Positions 1 to 7,039 of a stretch of DNA of 31,206 nt are shown here, piece after piece. The position numbers and the translations under genes are program-made. Position 1 is the stretch's first letter. Each line of letters begins with the position of its first letter. The notes beneath the pieces were generated by a model, which worked only from the letters and a program-made list of their open reading frames with translations, searched no databases and was not told the origin of the DNA. Origin of the DNA: Bacteroidales bacterium UBA3810 (GTDB lineage Bacteria; Bacteroidota; Bacteroidia; Bacteroidales; Paludibacteraceae); NCBI GenBank assembly GCA_002368645.1, contig DFEE01000012.1, forward strand, positions 1-31,206, given 5' to 3'.

Positions 1-236
1 GGGCTGACAATATAATTTAGTGTTATAACACGTGCACCTCCGGCTTTTCCTTTGCCTTTGGATGTGATTTGCATACGAATTTTTCGCACCCCATTGCCCA
101 AGTCGTCTCCTTGTAAGGGATTTTCTTTTAGGGACTTAATAAATTCGCAAAAGTCATTCTTAAAGGAGGGGTAATGCTTCGCTAATTTTTTGGCCTCATG
201 GTCAAAATAACTGGATGACTTAATATCATAATTCAT
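1..236 (-). CDS. RelE/ParE-like toxin, type II toxin-antitoxin (3' end beyond window)
   Basis: The frame opens with ATG at 236-234 and runs off the window edge after 78 codons, so the C-terminus is missing. The visible protein starts MNYDIKSSSYFDHEAKKLAK and continues with FCEFIKSLKENPLQGDDLG, then GVRKIRMQITSKGKGKAGGAR. This is the pattern of small RelE-like ribosome-dependent mRNA interferases or ParE-like toxins in Bacteroidetes: a helical N-terminus, a P-x-x-G-x-x-L/LG loop, then basic beta strands. The start codon lies inside the upstream antitoxin frame (11 bp overlap), which indicates translational coupling in an antitoxin-first operon. The family call is by eye. Catalytic C-terminal residues cannot be checked here. 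Confidence 0.72.
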   Translation of the reverse strand, partial: MNYDIKSSSYFDHEAKKLAKHYPSFKNDFCEFIKSLKENPLQGDDLGNGVRKIRMQITSKGKGKAGGARVITLNYIVS

Positions 237-471
237 CGAATAGCTCCTCGGCAGATTTTAGTTGTATATTCCCGTCTCGATGGTCTTTTACTTCTTGCAG
301 AGCCCCTTTCAAATCGCTCCATAGTTGCGCATCCACGCTCTTATCTGTTTTACGTTTGCGTGTACGGGTTGCAGGTAATGGGGTTATTGTGAACACCCCC
401 AAAGATTGGATATAGTCTAATGTACGTTGCGCCAATTGATTGCGGGGGTTATAAGTCAATGTTGCATTCAT
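226..471 (-). CDS. Antitoxin partner of the RelE-like toxin
   Basis: This 81-residue acidic-tailed protein begins MNATLTYNPRNQLAQRTLDY and ends LKSAEELFDEL. Small antitoxins of Bacteroidetes RelE pairs look like this: an N-terminal segment that may form a DNA-binding or dimer fold, a basic linker (TRTRKRKTDK, about residues 36-45), and a helical C-terminus that would wrap the toxin. It precedes the toxin and overlaps it by 11 bp. Unusually for this genome, an AGGAGAA Shine-Dalgarno-like stretch lies 5-7 nt before the ATG (about 477-483 on the minus strand). Antitoxin is normally needed in excess, so stronger initiation would make sense. The pair was identified from its architecture and size. 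The exact antitoxin superfamily is unknown to me. Confidence 0.68.
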   Translation of the reverse strand: MNATLTYNPRNQLAQRTLDYIQSLGVFTITPLPATRTRKRKTDKSVDAQLWSDLKGALQEVKDHRDGNIQLKSAEELFDEL

Positions 472-572
472 AGTTTTTCTCCTTTCTCTTGAATTTAGCG
501 ATTTCAGTTAAAAAGGTGCAGTTTTATAATAATGCTTATCTTAATTTTTTATGGATATTAGACACAAAATCT

Positions 573-588
573 GTGCCGATAACGGCAC
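573..588. promoter_or_regulatory. Perfect inverted repeat in the TA leader (possible operator or hairpin)
   Basis: The arms GTGCCG and CGGCAC are separated by the loop ATAA. The repeat lies about 25-40 nt downstream of the predicted TA start site and about 100 nt before the antitoxin ATG. TA operons are usually autoregulated through palindromes near their promoters, so an operator is plausible. An RNA hairpin in the leader is the alternative. Its position downstream of the promoter, not over it, slightly favours a roadblock or an RNA role. Confidence 0.4.
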
Positions 589-617
589 CTATAAAGCCTA
601 TTTACCAATTTCGGCGA

Positions 618-649
618 CAAAGATACTACTTTTTAATGACTTATGCAAA
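618..649 (-). promoter_or_regulatory. Predicted promoter of the toxin-antitoxin operon
   Basis: On the minus strand, -33 TTTG (646-649) and -7 TATCTTTG (618-625) are 20 nt apart, matching the Bacteroidetes primary sigma consensus. The start site would be near 612, leaving a leader of about 140 nt before the antitoxin. Confidence 0.75.
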
Positions 650-706
650 TAAAAGTGACTTTTTTGGCAAAATAGGCAAAATAAGGCATCAAAATTCAAT
701 AATAAA

Positions 707-738
707 TTTGTTTATTCCGAATAATTTTAGTATCTTTG
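707..738 (+). promoter_or_regulatory. Predicted promoter of the YdeI-like/HdeD-like pair
   Basis: TTTG (707-710) and TATCTTTG (731-738) are 20 nt apart. The first ATG (761) follows about 22 nt later, preceded by a GGAG sequence. The ATG of the actual gene is the second copy at 787. Confidence 0.75.
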
Positions 739-760
739 CCGCAGATTTCGGAGAAGTAGC

Positions 761-803
761 ATGGAAATAGTTAATCTACCGGATATATGGAAATAGTTAA
801 TCT
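761..803 (+). repeat. 26-bp near-tandem duplication of a start-codon region
   Basis: The 17-mer ATGGAAATAGTTAATCT occurs at 761-777 and again at 787-803. The spacing is 26 bp, which is not a multiple of three. The first copy opens an 11-residue peptide (MEIVNLPDIWK) that stops at 794-796, so it overlaps the true start at 787. Only the first copy has a GGAG-like sequence upstream. The second may depend on re-initiation from the first. Confidence 0.85.
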
Positions 804-1131
804 ATTGGAATATACTGAACGCATGCAGTTGCGCGATTGGTTAGGCACTCATCACAAGCAAGCCAAACAATGCTGGGTGGCTATTTATCGCGGCAGGCAA
901 AAGCCGACCGGAGATTGTTTGCCATATATAGAAGTGGTGGAAGAGGCGTTGTGCTTCGGTTGGATAGATAGCACGCTGAAACGTATCGGTGACGGGCGGC
1001 TGGCGCAACGACTATCTCCGCGACGGAAAGGTAGTCATTGGACGGAGTTGAACGTGCGGCGTTGCCACGAACTGATTGAACAAGGCAAGATGACTGATGC
1101 GGGATTACAAGCCATGCCCGACAATATGTAA
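787..1131 (+). CDS. YdeI/OmdA-like protein, N-terminal half only
   Basis: This is a 114-residue protein. Its centre reads VEEALCFGWIDSTLKRIGD, then RLAQRLSPRRKGSHWTELN and a segment ending ELIEQGKMTDAGLQAM, which is the conserved core of the YdeI/OmpD-associated family (bacteriocin-protection-like proteins of unclear biochemistry). Family members are usually about 190 residues with a further C-terminal domain. Here the frame stops right after the AGL motif, so it is either a short variant or a decayed gene. The start is complicated by the 26-bp duplication (761-803). Thirty-seven bases separate it from the downstream HdeD-like gene, with no promoter between, so they probably share a transcript. 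Confidence 0.75.
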   Translation: MEIVNLLEYTERMQLRDWLGTHHKQAKQCWVAIYRGRQKPTGDCLPYIEVVEEALCFGWIDSTLKRIGDGRLAQRLSPRRKGSHWTELNVRRCHELIEQGKMTDAGLQAMPDNM

Positions 1132-1168
1132 TAACCTACTAATAATAACAATATAAAAAAATAGTTCT

Positions 1169-1762
1169 ATGAAAACAAGTACTAAAATTTGGATGTGCCT
1201 TGCGGGTGTAGCACTCGTAGCACTCGGCGTACTCTGTATCATGTATCCCGGCAGTACGCTTCTGAGCCTCTCTTGGCTCTTTGGTCTGTTGTTTTTCCTT
1301 GGCGGCTGCACACAGATGGCAGCTTGGGCAGCCACACGCGGTTTCATGCCGTTAAGCGGACTCTCGTTCTTCTCTGCCTTGCTGCAAATCATCCTTGGCT
1401 GCGTGGTACTTTTTCACCCGGCTCCTGTCATGGTTGCACTACCCTTCATTTTCGCCTTTTGGCTGTTGTTCGAAGGTATTGACCTCGCTATCAGTTCATT
1501 TGACTTTAAGCGTGTCGGTTTCCGCAACTGGTGGTGTGTCGGCTGTTTCGGAGTCCTGGCAGCATGCTTCGGCGTGTACTGTCTCTTGAACCCGAATGTC
1601 AGCATTGAGACGATTGCTTGGTTTGTAGGACTCGGTATCATCATTGATGGAGTCGGAAACTGGGTTAAAGTCTTTGTTGTTAATAAGGTGGAAAAGCGCT
1701 TTGTTAAACTCCATGACCGTCTCCATGAGATAGAAGACATCACATGGGAAGATGTGAAGTAG
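1169..1762 (+). CDS. HdeD-like (DUF308) membrane protein
   Basis: The protein has 197 residues and about six hydrophobic helices, grouped in pairs (roughly residues 8-28, 32-52, 60-80, 86-106, 122-140, 146-166). It ends in a hydrophilic, charged tail of about 30 residues. Repeated short helix pairs with small polar turns, such as YPGSTLLSLSWLFGLLFFLGG and later LNPNVSIETIAWFVGL, are typical of the DUF308/HdeD family. That family is linked to acid resistance in E. coli, but its molecular role is unknown. It sits in the inner membrane. It lies downstream of the YdeI-like gene in a likely two-gene unit and ends before a hairpin shared with the convergent pfkA. Confidence 0.85.
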   Translation: MKTSTKIWMCLAGVALVALGVLCIMYPGSTLLSLSWLFGLLFFLGGCTQMAAWAATRGFMPLSGLSFFSALLQIILGCVVLFHPAPVMVALPFIFAFWLLFEGIDLAISSFDFKRVGFRNWWCVGCFGVLAACFGVYCLLNPNVSIETIAWFVGLGIIIDGVGNWVKVFVVNKVEKRFVKLHDRLHEIEDITWEDVK

Positions 1763-1799
1763 TTTTAACTTCGCATCTCGCAAAAACGATTCTTTTTAT

Positions 1800-1830
1800 G
1801 CCGGAGCACAGTAATTGTACTCCGGCTTTA
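1800..1830. terminator. Bidirectional terminator between the HdeD-like gene and pfkA
   Basis: A 7-bp perfect stem (GCCGGAG 1800-1806, CTCCGGC 1820-1826) closes a 13-nt loop. It lies between convergent genes, with TTTA on the plus-strand side and an A-rich (T-rich on the minus strand) flank on the other. It overlaps only the final stop region of pfkA. Confidence 0.65.
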
Positions 1831-2811
1831 TAGACTCAGCACTTGCAGTGCTTGCCACTTATCGTCTTTGATATCTTTTTTCTCTTTGATGGCTTTGGTG
1901 AGCGGTACATAAACCACTTCGCCGTTTTGAAGTCCCACCATAATAGACCGCTGCTCATCTAATAAAGCCTGCACGGCGGCGCAACCAAAACGCGATGCCA
2001 AAATCCGGTCAAAGGCTGTAGGTGAGCCTCCGCGTTGCAGATGCCCGAGAATAGTAACACGGGTGTCGTATTCGGGATGGCTTTGTTCAATCACCTTAGC
2101 AACCGCCTGCGCTCCGCCGGGAATAGCGTGCTCCTGTACCAAAACTATTCCACTGTTCTTGTGTTTGCGCCGACCTTGTCCGATGGCGGCTTCCAATTGC
2201 TCCTCTAATGTGGCCCGTTCCGGGATGATGGCAGCTTCGGCGCCGGCAGCGATAGCGGCATTAAGTGTCAGAAAACCTGCATCACGTCCCATGATCTCAA
2301 CGAGGAACAGTCGCTCATGGCTTGTGCCGGTATCGCGTAACTTATCCACACATTCCACGATGGTATTCAGTGCTGTATCATAACCTATGGTCGAATCGGT
2401 GCCCCATAGGTCATTATCAATTGTGCCCGGCACACCGATAACGGGGATATTGTATTCTTGGGCAAACAGTCGTGCACCGGTAAAAGTGCCGTCTCCGCCG
2501 ATAGCAATCAAGGCGTCTATCTTTTCCCGTTGCATGGTTTTATAAGCTCTTTTGCGCCCTTCCTCTGTTTTGAACTCCTCGCTGCGAGCAGATTTGAGAA
2601 TCGTTCCGCCGCGCTGAATAATACCGCTCACGTCTTGCGTTGTAAATTCCTGAACCTCACCATCCATCAGACCTTTATATCCGCGAAAAATGGCCTTGAC
2701 ACGGATGTCGTTAGCAATCGCTGCCCGCGTCACCGCGCGGATTGCGGCGTTCATTCCCGGAGCATCACCGCCTGAGGTAAGCACTCCGATTGTTTGAATC
2801 TTATACTCCAT
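1828..2811 (-). CDS. pfkA: ATP-dependent 6-phosphofructokinase
   Basis: The enzyme phosphorylates fructose 6-phosphate to fructose 1,6-bisphosphate, the committed step of glycolysis, in the cytoplasm. The 327 residues match the usual bacterial PfkA length. Visible motifs are the N-terminal nucleotide loop TSGGDAPGMNAAIR (12-25), GGDGT (105-109) in the ATP site, the catalytic TIDND (130-134, D132 as the base), and EIMGRDAGF for substrate binding. A glycine rather than aspartate after GGD in GGDGT points to ATP, not pyrophosphate, as donor. Its own promoter lies at 2861-2892, divergent from that of the Na/Pi transporter. Bacteroidales often also carry PPi-dependent enzymes elsewhere. Confidence 0.96.
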   Translation of the reverse strand: MEYKIQTIGVLTSGGDAPGMNAAIRAVTRAAIANDIRVKAIFRGYKGLMDGEVQEFTTQDVSGIIQRGGTILKSARSEEFKTEEGRKRAYKTMQREKIDALIAIGGDGTFTGARLFAQEYNIPVIGVPGTIDNDLWGTDSTIGYDTALNTIVECVDKLRDTGTSHERLFLVEIMGRDAGFLTLNAAIAAGAEAAIIPERATLEEQLEAAIGQGRRKHKNSGIVLVQEHAIPGGAQAVAKVIEQSHPEYDTRVTILGHLQRGGSPTAFDRILASRFGCAAVQALLDEQRSIMVGLQNGEVVYVPLTKAIKEKKDIKDDKWQALQVLSL

Positions 2812-2860
2812 ATTTTATATTATTATAATTATGCAAAGTGGTTTCATTTTTTTCCGGCTG

Positions 2861-2892
2861 CAAAGGTACGAAAAAAAACAGAAATATACAAA
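2861..2892 (-). promoter_or_regulatory. Predicted pfkA promoter
   Basis: On the minus strand, TTTG (2889-2892) and TACCTTTG (2861-2868) are 20 nt apart. The leader before the ATG at 2811 would be about 45 nt. Confidence 0.78.
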
Positions 2893-2926
2893 TAAATTCG
2901 CAGATATTAAAAAAAAATCACTTTTA

Positions 2927-2958
2927 TTTGCGTATGTCGCAATTTTTTTGTACTTTTG
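2927..2958 (+). promoter_or_regulatory. Predicted promoter of the Na/Pi cotransporter and possibly fba
   Basis: TTTG (2927-2930) and TACTTTTG (2951-2958) are 20 nt apart, about 69 nt before the transporter ATG at 3028. No second promoter is visible in the 40 bp before fba, so fba may be read from here too. Confidence 0.78.
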
Positions 2959-3027
2959 TGCCCGCGATTGATTGGCCGCTATGTCGGTCGGTGAACGCCT
3001 TAAAGGCTCTTCAAATAGATAATTGAT

Positions 3028-4734
3028 ATGGGACTTGCACTATCCATCATCACCCTCTTGGGTTCGGTAGCGTTACTGATGTACGGCATGAAAGTCATGT
3101 CGGAGGGTTTGCAGAAAATGGCCGGTAGCACGTTGAGTCGTGTGCTGTCCACAATGACTACCAATCGTTTTACCGGCGTGCTGACAGGCGCTTTCATCAC
3201 CGCCTCTATTCAGTCTTCAACGGCGACGACGGTAATGACTGTCAGTTTTGTGTCCGCGGGGATATTGACGCTTGCGCAAGCTATATCCGTCATCATGGGT
3301 GCCAACATCGGTACGACCTTTACGGCGTGGATAATGGTTCTTGGCGGCGGTTCATTCGATATGAGGCTGGTCATCTATATGCTGATAGTGCTTGCCGTTA
3401 TTTTTATCTATACCAAGAAGTACCTTAACACCGGTGAATTTATTATCGGTTTAGCACTCTTACTATTGGGTTTAACCACTCTTAAATTGAACGCCAATGA
3501 GATGCATTTGGACCAGATGGAGGCGGTTAAGAACTTCTTTGTTGCGACATCCCGATGGGGCTATGGCTCGTATTTCCTATACTTAGTGGTAGGTGGTATA
3601 TTAACGACAGCGGTTCAGTCTTCGGCCGCTATCATGGCAATCACGATGACCTTGTGTTCTGCGCATGTGTTGCCTATTGATATGGGTATATCGCTTATCT
3701 TGGGTGAGAACATCGGTACGACTATTACAGCTAATGTTGTAGCGCTCTCGGCTTCAACGCAGGCACGTCGTGCCGCTTTGGCACACTTGGTATTTAACGT
3801 CTTTGGCGTTATTTGGGTGCTATGCGTATTCCAATGGTTTGTTAGTGGAATATGCCGGTTATGGGGTGTCGAATTTACTCCGGGTGAGCCTTCCGATGTT
3901 TCTCCGGATAAACTGAATGCCATATTGGCAACATTCCATACAGCGTTCAACGTGACGAACACAGTAATCCTGATAGGCTTTGTGCCCTTGATTGAGAAAT
4001 TGGTTTGTGCTATCATCCAGCCCAGACCCGAAGCGAAAGAGGAAGAGGGAAAACTGAAATTTATCTCCGGCGGATTGATGTCCACTTCCGAACTTTCTAT
4101 CATCCAAGCATGGCGCGAGATTGATGTCTTTGCGCAGCGAGCCCATCGAATGATCGGGATGGTCAAAGACCTCTATGAAGAACAGGATGAAACCAAGTTT
4201 AACCAAATCCACTCTCGCATTGATAAGTACGAAAATATATGCGACCACATGGAGGTCGAGATAGCCTCTTACCTCGGTCAAGTAATAGACGGTCGATTAT
4301 CAGACCAGTCTAAAAAAGAGATACAAAAGATGATGCGTATCGTCTCAGAGTTAGAGTCCGTGGGAGATTCGAACTACAATTTGGCGCGTTATCTGACCTA
4401 TCGGCACCGTGACCAACTGAAGTTTACCGATGAGCAGAACCGTAATGTTGAGACGATGAATATGCTACTATCGCAAGCCAGTGCGATGATGCTTAAAGCT
4501 ATCGAAGCACAGCAAATAACGGAAGAGCAGTTCAATGAGATGTCGAACCTCGAGAATGAAATCAATAACTTCCGCGATGACATAAAAGCCCAAAATACTA
4601 TCAACGTTACCGAGCAGAAGTATGACTACCTAACGGGTATCAACTATATGGATACTATCTCCGAGTACGAGAAAATGGGTGACTATATCATCAATGTCGA
4701 AGAGGCTATCTACGAACATAAGCACGATAAATAA
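3028..4734 (+). CDS. Na+/phosphate cotransporter family protein with C-terminal PhoU-like domain
   Basis: The 568-residue inner-membrane protein has two inverted membrane repeats. They carry the family's signature serines, QSST at 62-65 and QSSA at 197-200, each near a conserved GANIGTT or GENIGTT stretch (residues near 91 and 229). The last ~220 residues are soluble, helical and charged, with IVSELESVGDSNYNLARY and ISEYEKMGDYIINVEEAIYE, which is the two-helix-bundle pattern of PhoU domains. It resembles NptA/YjbB-type transporters that move phosphate with sodium, in which the PhoU-like part probably regulates flux. The start follows a strong promoter, and fba lies 40 bp downstream. Confidence 0.92.
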   Translation: MGLALSIITLLGSVALLMYGMKVMSEGLQKMAGSTLSRVLSTMTTNRFTGVLTGAFITASIQSSTATTVMTVSFVSAGILTLAQAISVIMGANIGTTFTAWIMVLGGGSFDMRLVIYMLIVLAVIFIYTKKYLNTGEFIIGLALLLLGLTTLKLNANEMHLDQMEAVKNFFVATSRWGYGSYFLYLVVGGILTTAVQSSAAIMAITMTLCSAHVLPIDMGISLILGENIGTTITANVVALSASTQARRAALAHLVFNVFGVIWVLCVFQWFVSGICRLWGVEFTPGEPSDVSPDKLNAILATFHTAFNVTNTVILIGFVPLIEKLVCAIIQPRPEAKEEEGKLKFISGGLMSTSELSIIQAWREIDVFAQRAHRMIGMVKDLYEEQDETKFNQIHSRIDKYENICDHMEVEIASYLGQVIDGRLSDQSKKEIQKMMRIVSELESVGDSNYNLARYLTYRHRDQLKFTDEQNRNVETMNMLLSQASAMMLKAIEAQQITEEQFNEMSNLENEINNFRDDIKAQNTINVTEQKYDYLTGINYMDTISEYEKMGDYIINVEEAIYEHKHDK

Positions 4735-4774
4735 CGAATTAACAATAATTATAAACCATTAAAAGTTTCTAATC

Positions 4775-5776
4775 ATGGTAAGTTACAAAGAATTAGGTTT
4801 GGTGAACACCCGCGAGATGTTTGCTAAAGCCATTAAGGGCGGATATGCTATTCCTGCCTTCAATTTCAACAACATGGAGCAACTGCAAGCTATTATCAAG
4901 GCTGCTGCAGAAACCAAATCTCCGGTTATCCTCCAAGTATCTAAAGGTGCTCGTGCTTATGCTAATCCGACGCTCTTGCGTTATATGGCACAAGGTGCAG
5001 TAGCTTATGCGAAAGAGCTCGGTTGGGAAAAACCCGAAATCGTTCTTCACCTCGATCACGGTGATTCCTTCGAACTCTGCAAAGATTGTATCGACCTCGG
5101 TTTCTCCAGCGTCATGATTGACGGTTCTGCTCTGCCTTATGAAGAGAATATCGCTTTGAGTAAGAAGGTTGCAGATTATGCCCACCAATATGATGTTACC
5201 GTTGAGGCTGAATTAGGCGTTCTTGCCGGAGTTGAAGACGAAGTACAAGCCGAGGAGAGCCACTACACTCGTCCTGAAGAGGTTATTGATTTCTCCAAAC
5301 GTACCGGTTGCGACTCCCTCGCTATCTCTATCGGAACCAGCCATGGCGCATATAAGTTCAAACCCGAACAATGCACCCGTGACCCCAAGACCGGTCGTCT
5401 CGTGCCCCCGCCATTGGCATTCGATGTTCTCGATGCTATCATGGAGCAACTGCCCGGATTCCCCATCGTACTGCATGGCTCCAGCTCAGTTCCTCAAGAG
5501 TATGTAGATATGATTAACCAATATGGCGGCAAATTGCCTGATGCAGTAGGTATTCCGGAGGAGCAATTGCGTAAAGCTGCTAAATCTGCTGTCTGCAAAA
5601 TCAATATCGACTCCGACAGCCGTTTAGCATTCACCGCTGCTGTACGCAAAGTATTTGCAGAGAAACCCGGAGAGTTCGACCCACGTAAATACTGCGGTCC
5701 GGCTCGTGACCTCATGGAGCAACTCTATAAGCACAAAATCATCAACGTACTTGGCTCTGACGGTAAGGCTTGCTGA
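4775..5776 (+). CDS. fba: Class II fructose-bisphosphate aldolase
   Basis: This zinc-dependent enzyme splits fructose 1,6-bisphosphate to glyceraldehyde 3-phosphate and dihydroxyacetone phosphate. The 333-residue protein shows HLDHGD (92-97, with H95 a likely zinc ligand and D94 the catalytic acid-base), VEAELGVLAGVED, SIGTSHGAYKF and the phosphate-binding LHGSSSVP. It is closest to the longer class IIB-type aldolases common in Bacteroidetes and clostridia. The gene follows the Na/Pi cotransporter at 40 bp and ends before a clean terminator. With pfkA on the other strand, it places two consecutive glycolytic steps within 4 kb. Confidence 0.95.
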   Translation: MVSYKELGLVNTREMFAKAIKGGYAIPAFNFNNMEQLQAIIKAAAETKSPVILQVSKGARAYANPTLLRYMAQGAVAYAKELGWEKPEIVLHLDHGDSFELCKDCIDLGFSSVMIDGSALPYEENIALSKKVADYAHQYDVTVEAELGVLAGVEDEVQAEESHYTRPEEVIDFSKRTGCDSLAISIGTSHGAYKFKPEQCTRDPKTGRLVPPPLAFDVLDAIMEQLPGFPIVLHGSSSVPQEYVDMINQYGGKLPDAVGIPEEQLRKAAKSAVCKINIDSDSRLAFTAAVRKVFAEKPGEFDPRKYCGPARDLMEQLYKHKIINVLGSDGKAC

Positions 5777-5835
5777 TATCGCTGAGGCTGTGATTCTATA
5801 TTATTTATTATAGATTCTATAAAAGAAATGAGAAA

Positions 5836-5859
5836 GGGGACCATTCGGTTCCCTTTTTT
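5836..5859 (+). terminator. Rho-independent terminator after fba
   Basis: The arms GGGGACC (5836-5842) and GGTTCCC (5847-5853) pair with one G-T, close an ATTC loop and run into six T residues. Confidence 0.88.
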
Positions 5860-5879
5860 GACCACTCAGTAGAAGACTC

Positions 5880-5910
5880 TTTGTCAATACAAAAAAAAGC
5901 AGTATCTTTG
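5880..5910 (+). promoter_or_regulatory. Predicted promoter before a 20-codon ORF
   Basis: TTTG (5880-5883) and TATCTTTG (5903-5910) are 19 nt apart, just after the fba terminator. It would start a transcript near 5916 that reads the mini-ORF at 5945 and may continue into the PCMD cluster. Confidence 0.65.
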
Positions 5911-5944
5911 CAGCGTTAATTACAAATTATAAAATTGAACAAAG

Positions 5945-6007
5945 ATGAAAAATTTACTGCAAAGTGTATTTTCTTTTGCGCTGCTGATGGGGGTTAATGT
6001 GTTGATA
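5945..6007 (+). CDS. Possible 20-residue hydrophobic peptide or signal-peptide remnant
   Basis: The frame reads MKNLLQSVFSFALLMGVNVC and stops. It has a lysine followed by a hydrophobic core, like a signal peptide or a tiny membrane peptide. It lies about 30 nt after its own promoter. The final cysteine suggests a cut-off lipoprotein signal, but VNVC is not a good lipobox. A short inverted repeat (TGTTAA 6012-6017, TTAACA 6023-6028) follows. It could be a leader peptide, a real microprotein or debris of a lost gene. I do not recognise it. Confidence 0.3.
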
Positions 6008-6054
6008 CTTGTTAATAAGTTTAACAGAAAATTCGCATAAAACGCAAATTTATT

Positions 6055-6084
6055 TGCATAGACCAATTTTTTTTTGTAATTTTG
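6055..6084 (+). promoter_or_regulatory. Predicted promoter of the PCMD/two-component cluster
   Basis: TTTG (6055-6058) and TAATTTTG (6077-6084) are 18 nt apart. Only 8 nt separate the -7 box from the ATG at 6093, so the transcript would be nearly leaderless. No other promoter was seen before any of the next four genes. Confidence 0.68.
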
Positions 6085-6092
6085 CGCGCTCA

Positions 6093-7034
6093 ATGAAACG
6101 CATAATTACAATAACGCTATTTCTACTCAGCCTTGTCTCGGGTATTCGTGCCCAATTACAGTCTATTCCATACGGAGACTTTGAGACATGGGCTGTTCAT
6201 TATATTAAAGAGTCCAAAGTAGTTGGCGGGCAGACCCGTGCCATCTATATTCCTGCTCCTAAGGATACCCTTTGGGAGAATAAACCTTATATATATAAGG
6301 ATGCCGATGATCCTTGGGCCACGAGCAATGACTATATCAACTTTATGGGGATTTATAAGACCTCTACCTCTGTGGAACCTGACAAAAGGGGGCATGGCAC
6401 GGCAGCTAAACTATCTATCCTTCAGGAAGATATTACAGTCATTGGGCTGGACATGCATGTCATTTTAGCCGGAACTTTGTATGTCGGACGAACCCGTGAA
6501 CCTTTTAATGCAACCGGGAATTATAATGCCAATGTAGATTTCGGTTGGCCTTATGAGGGAACCCCGAAAGCACTTGTTTTTGACTATAAATCCGTAATAT
6601 CGCCGGATAGTTCCGTTACGCAATGCGCCGGTTTCTCAAAGCCCAAGACCATTCACCATATTTTCGATCATGCTCATGCGTATTGTTACCTTCAGCGGCG
6701 ATGGGAGGATAATTTAGGTAATATCCACGCTGAACGGGTCGCTACCGCGTACATGAAAATCGATTACACCACCGATTGGGTCAATGGGCATGTTTTAACT
6801 CTTCATTATGGGGAAATCGTTAATCCTAATACTATAGAACAACTTCAGCGCACGTGGATGTTTGCCCGTAATAGCAGCGGACGAATGGTGCGTGTTCGTG
6901 AAGAAGGTTGGGCAACACCCGGCACCAAGCCGACGCATATATGTATCAGTTTTTCTGCCAGCGGGTTAGAGCAGGGCGGAGCAGGACATGTCGGTAATGC
7001 ACTTTGGGTGGATAATGTGTGTCTACAGTACTGA
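6093..7034 (+). CDS. Secreted PCMD-like protein 1
   Basis: The longest open frame begins at 6009, but ATG 6093 is preferred. It sits just behind the promoter, opens with a signal peptide (MKRIITITLFLLSLVSGIRAQ, likely cut before Q21), and then aligns from the start with the paralogue at 8856. The mature part shows IPYGDFETW, WATSNDYINF, GTAAKLS, LAGTLYVGRTREPF, GTPKALVFDYK and, at the C-terminus, GHVGNALWVDNVCLQY. This matches the plan of the Bacteroidetes PCMD family (putative carbohydrate metabolism domain): an N-terminal FETW, a central AGxLFxGR and a C-terminal VDN motif. Substrate and exact role are unknown. It is the first gene of a five-gene cluster and ends 5 nt before the kinase. Confidence 0.75.
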   Translation: MKRIITITLFLLSLVSGIRAQLQSIPYGDFETWAVHYIKESKVVGGQTRAIYIPAPKDTLWENKPYIYKDADDPWATSNDYINFMGIYKTSTSVEPDKRGHGTAAKLSILQEDITVIGLDMHVILAGTLYVGRTREPFNATGNYNANVDFGWPYEGTPKALVFDYKSVISPDSSVTQCAGFSKPKTIHHIFDHAHAYCYLQRRWEDNLGNIHAERVATAYMKIDYTTDWVNGHVLTLHYGEIVNPNTIEQLQRTWMFARNSSGRMVRVREEGWATPGTKPTHICISFSASGLEQGGAGHVGNALWVDNVCLQY

Positions 7035-7039
7035 TAACC

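Larger units (their letters stand above)
472..786. other. Divergent intergenic region between the TA pair and the YdeI-like gene
   Basis: This 315-bp stretch has no convincing gene. An open frame at 489-770 crosses both promoters and has no family resemblance. The region holds a minus-strand promoter (618-649) for the TA pair, a plus-strand promoter (707-738) for the YdeI-like gene, and a perfect inverted repeat (573-588) that lies in the roughly 140-nt TA leader. Confidence 0.6.

Noticed and set aside
489..770. An open frame of 93 codons on the plus strand
   Set aside because: It crosses two consensus promoters and a palindrome, has AT-rich composition and matches no known family, so it is intergenic.
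1828..5776. pfkA, transporter and fba as one glycolytic operon
   Set aside because: pfkA is on the opposite strand with its own promoter, so only the transporter and fba could be co-transcribed.
6009..6092. An N-terminal extension of PCMD protein 1 beginning at 6009
   Set aside because: The extension overlaps the promoter boxes and precedes a signal peptide that aligns with that of the paralogue, so ATG 6093 is used.
7019..7039. A GTG start at 7019 for the sensor kinase
   Set aside because: It would lie inside the PCMD gene and add seven residues with no family support; ATG 7040 fits the 5-nt gap.
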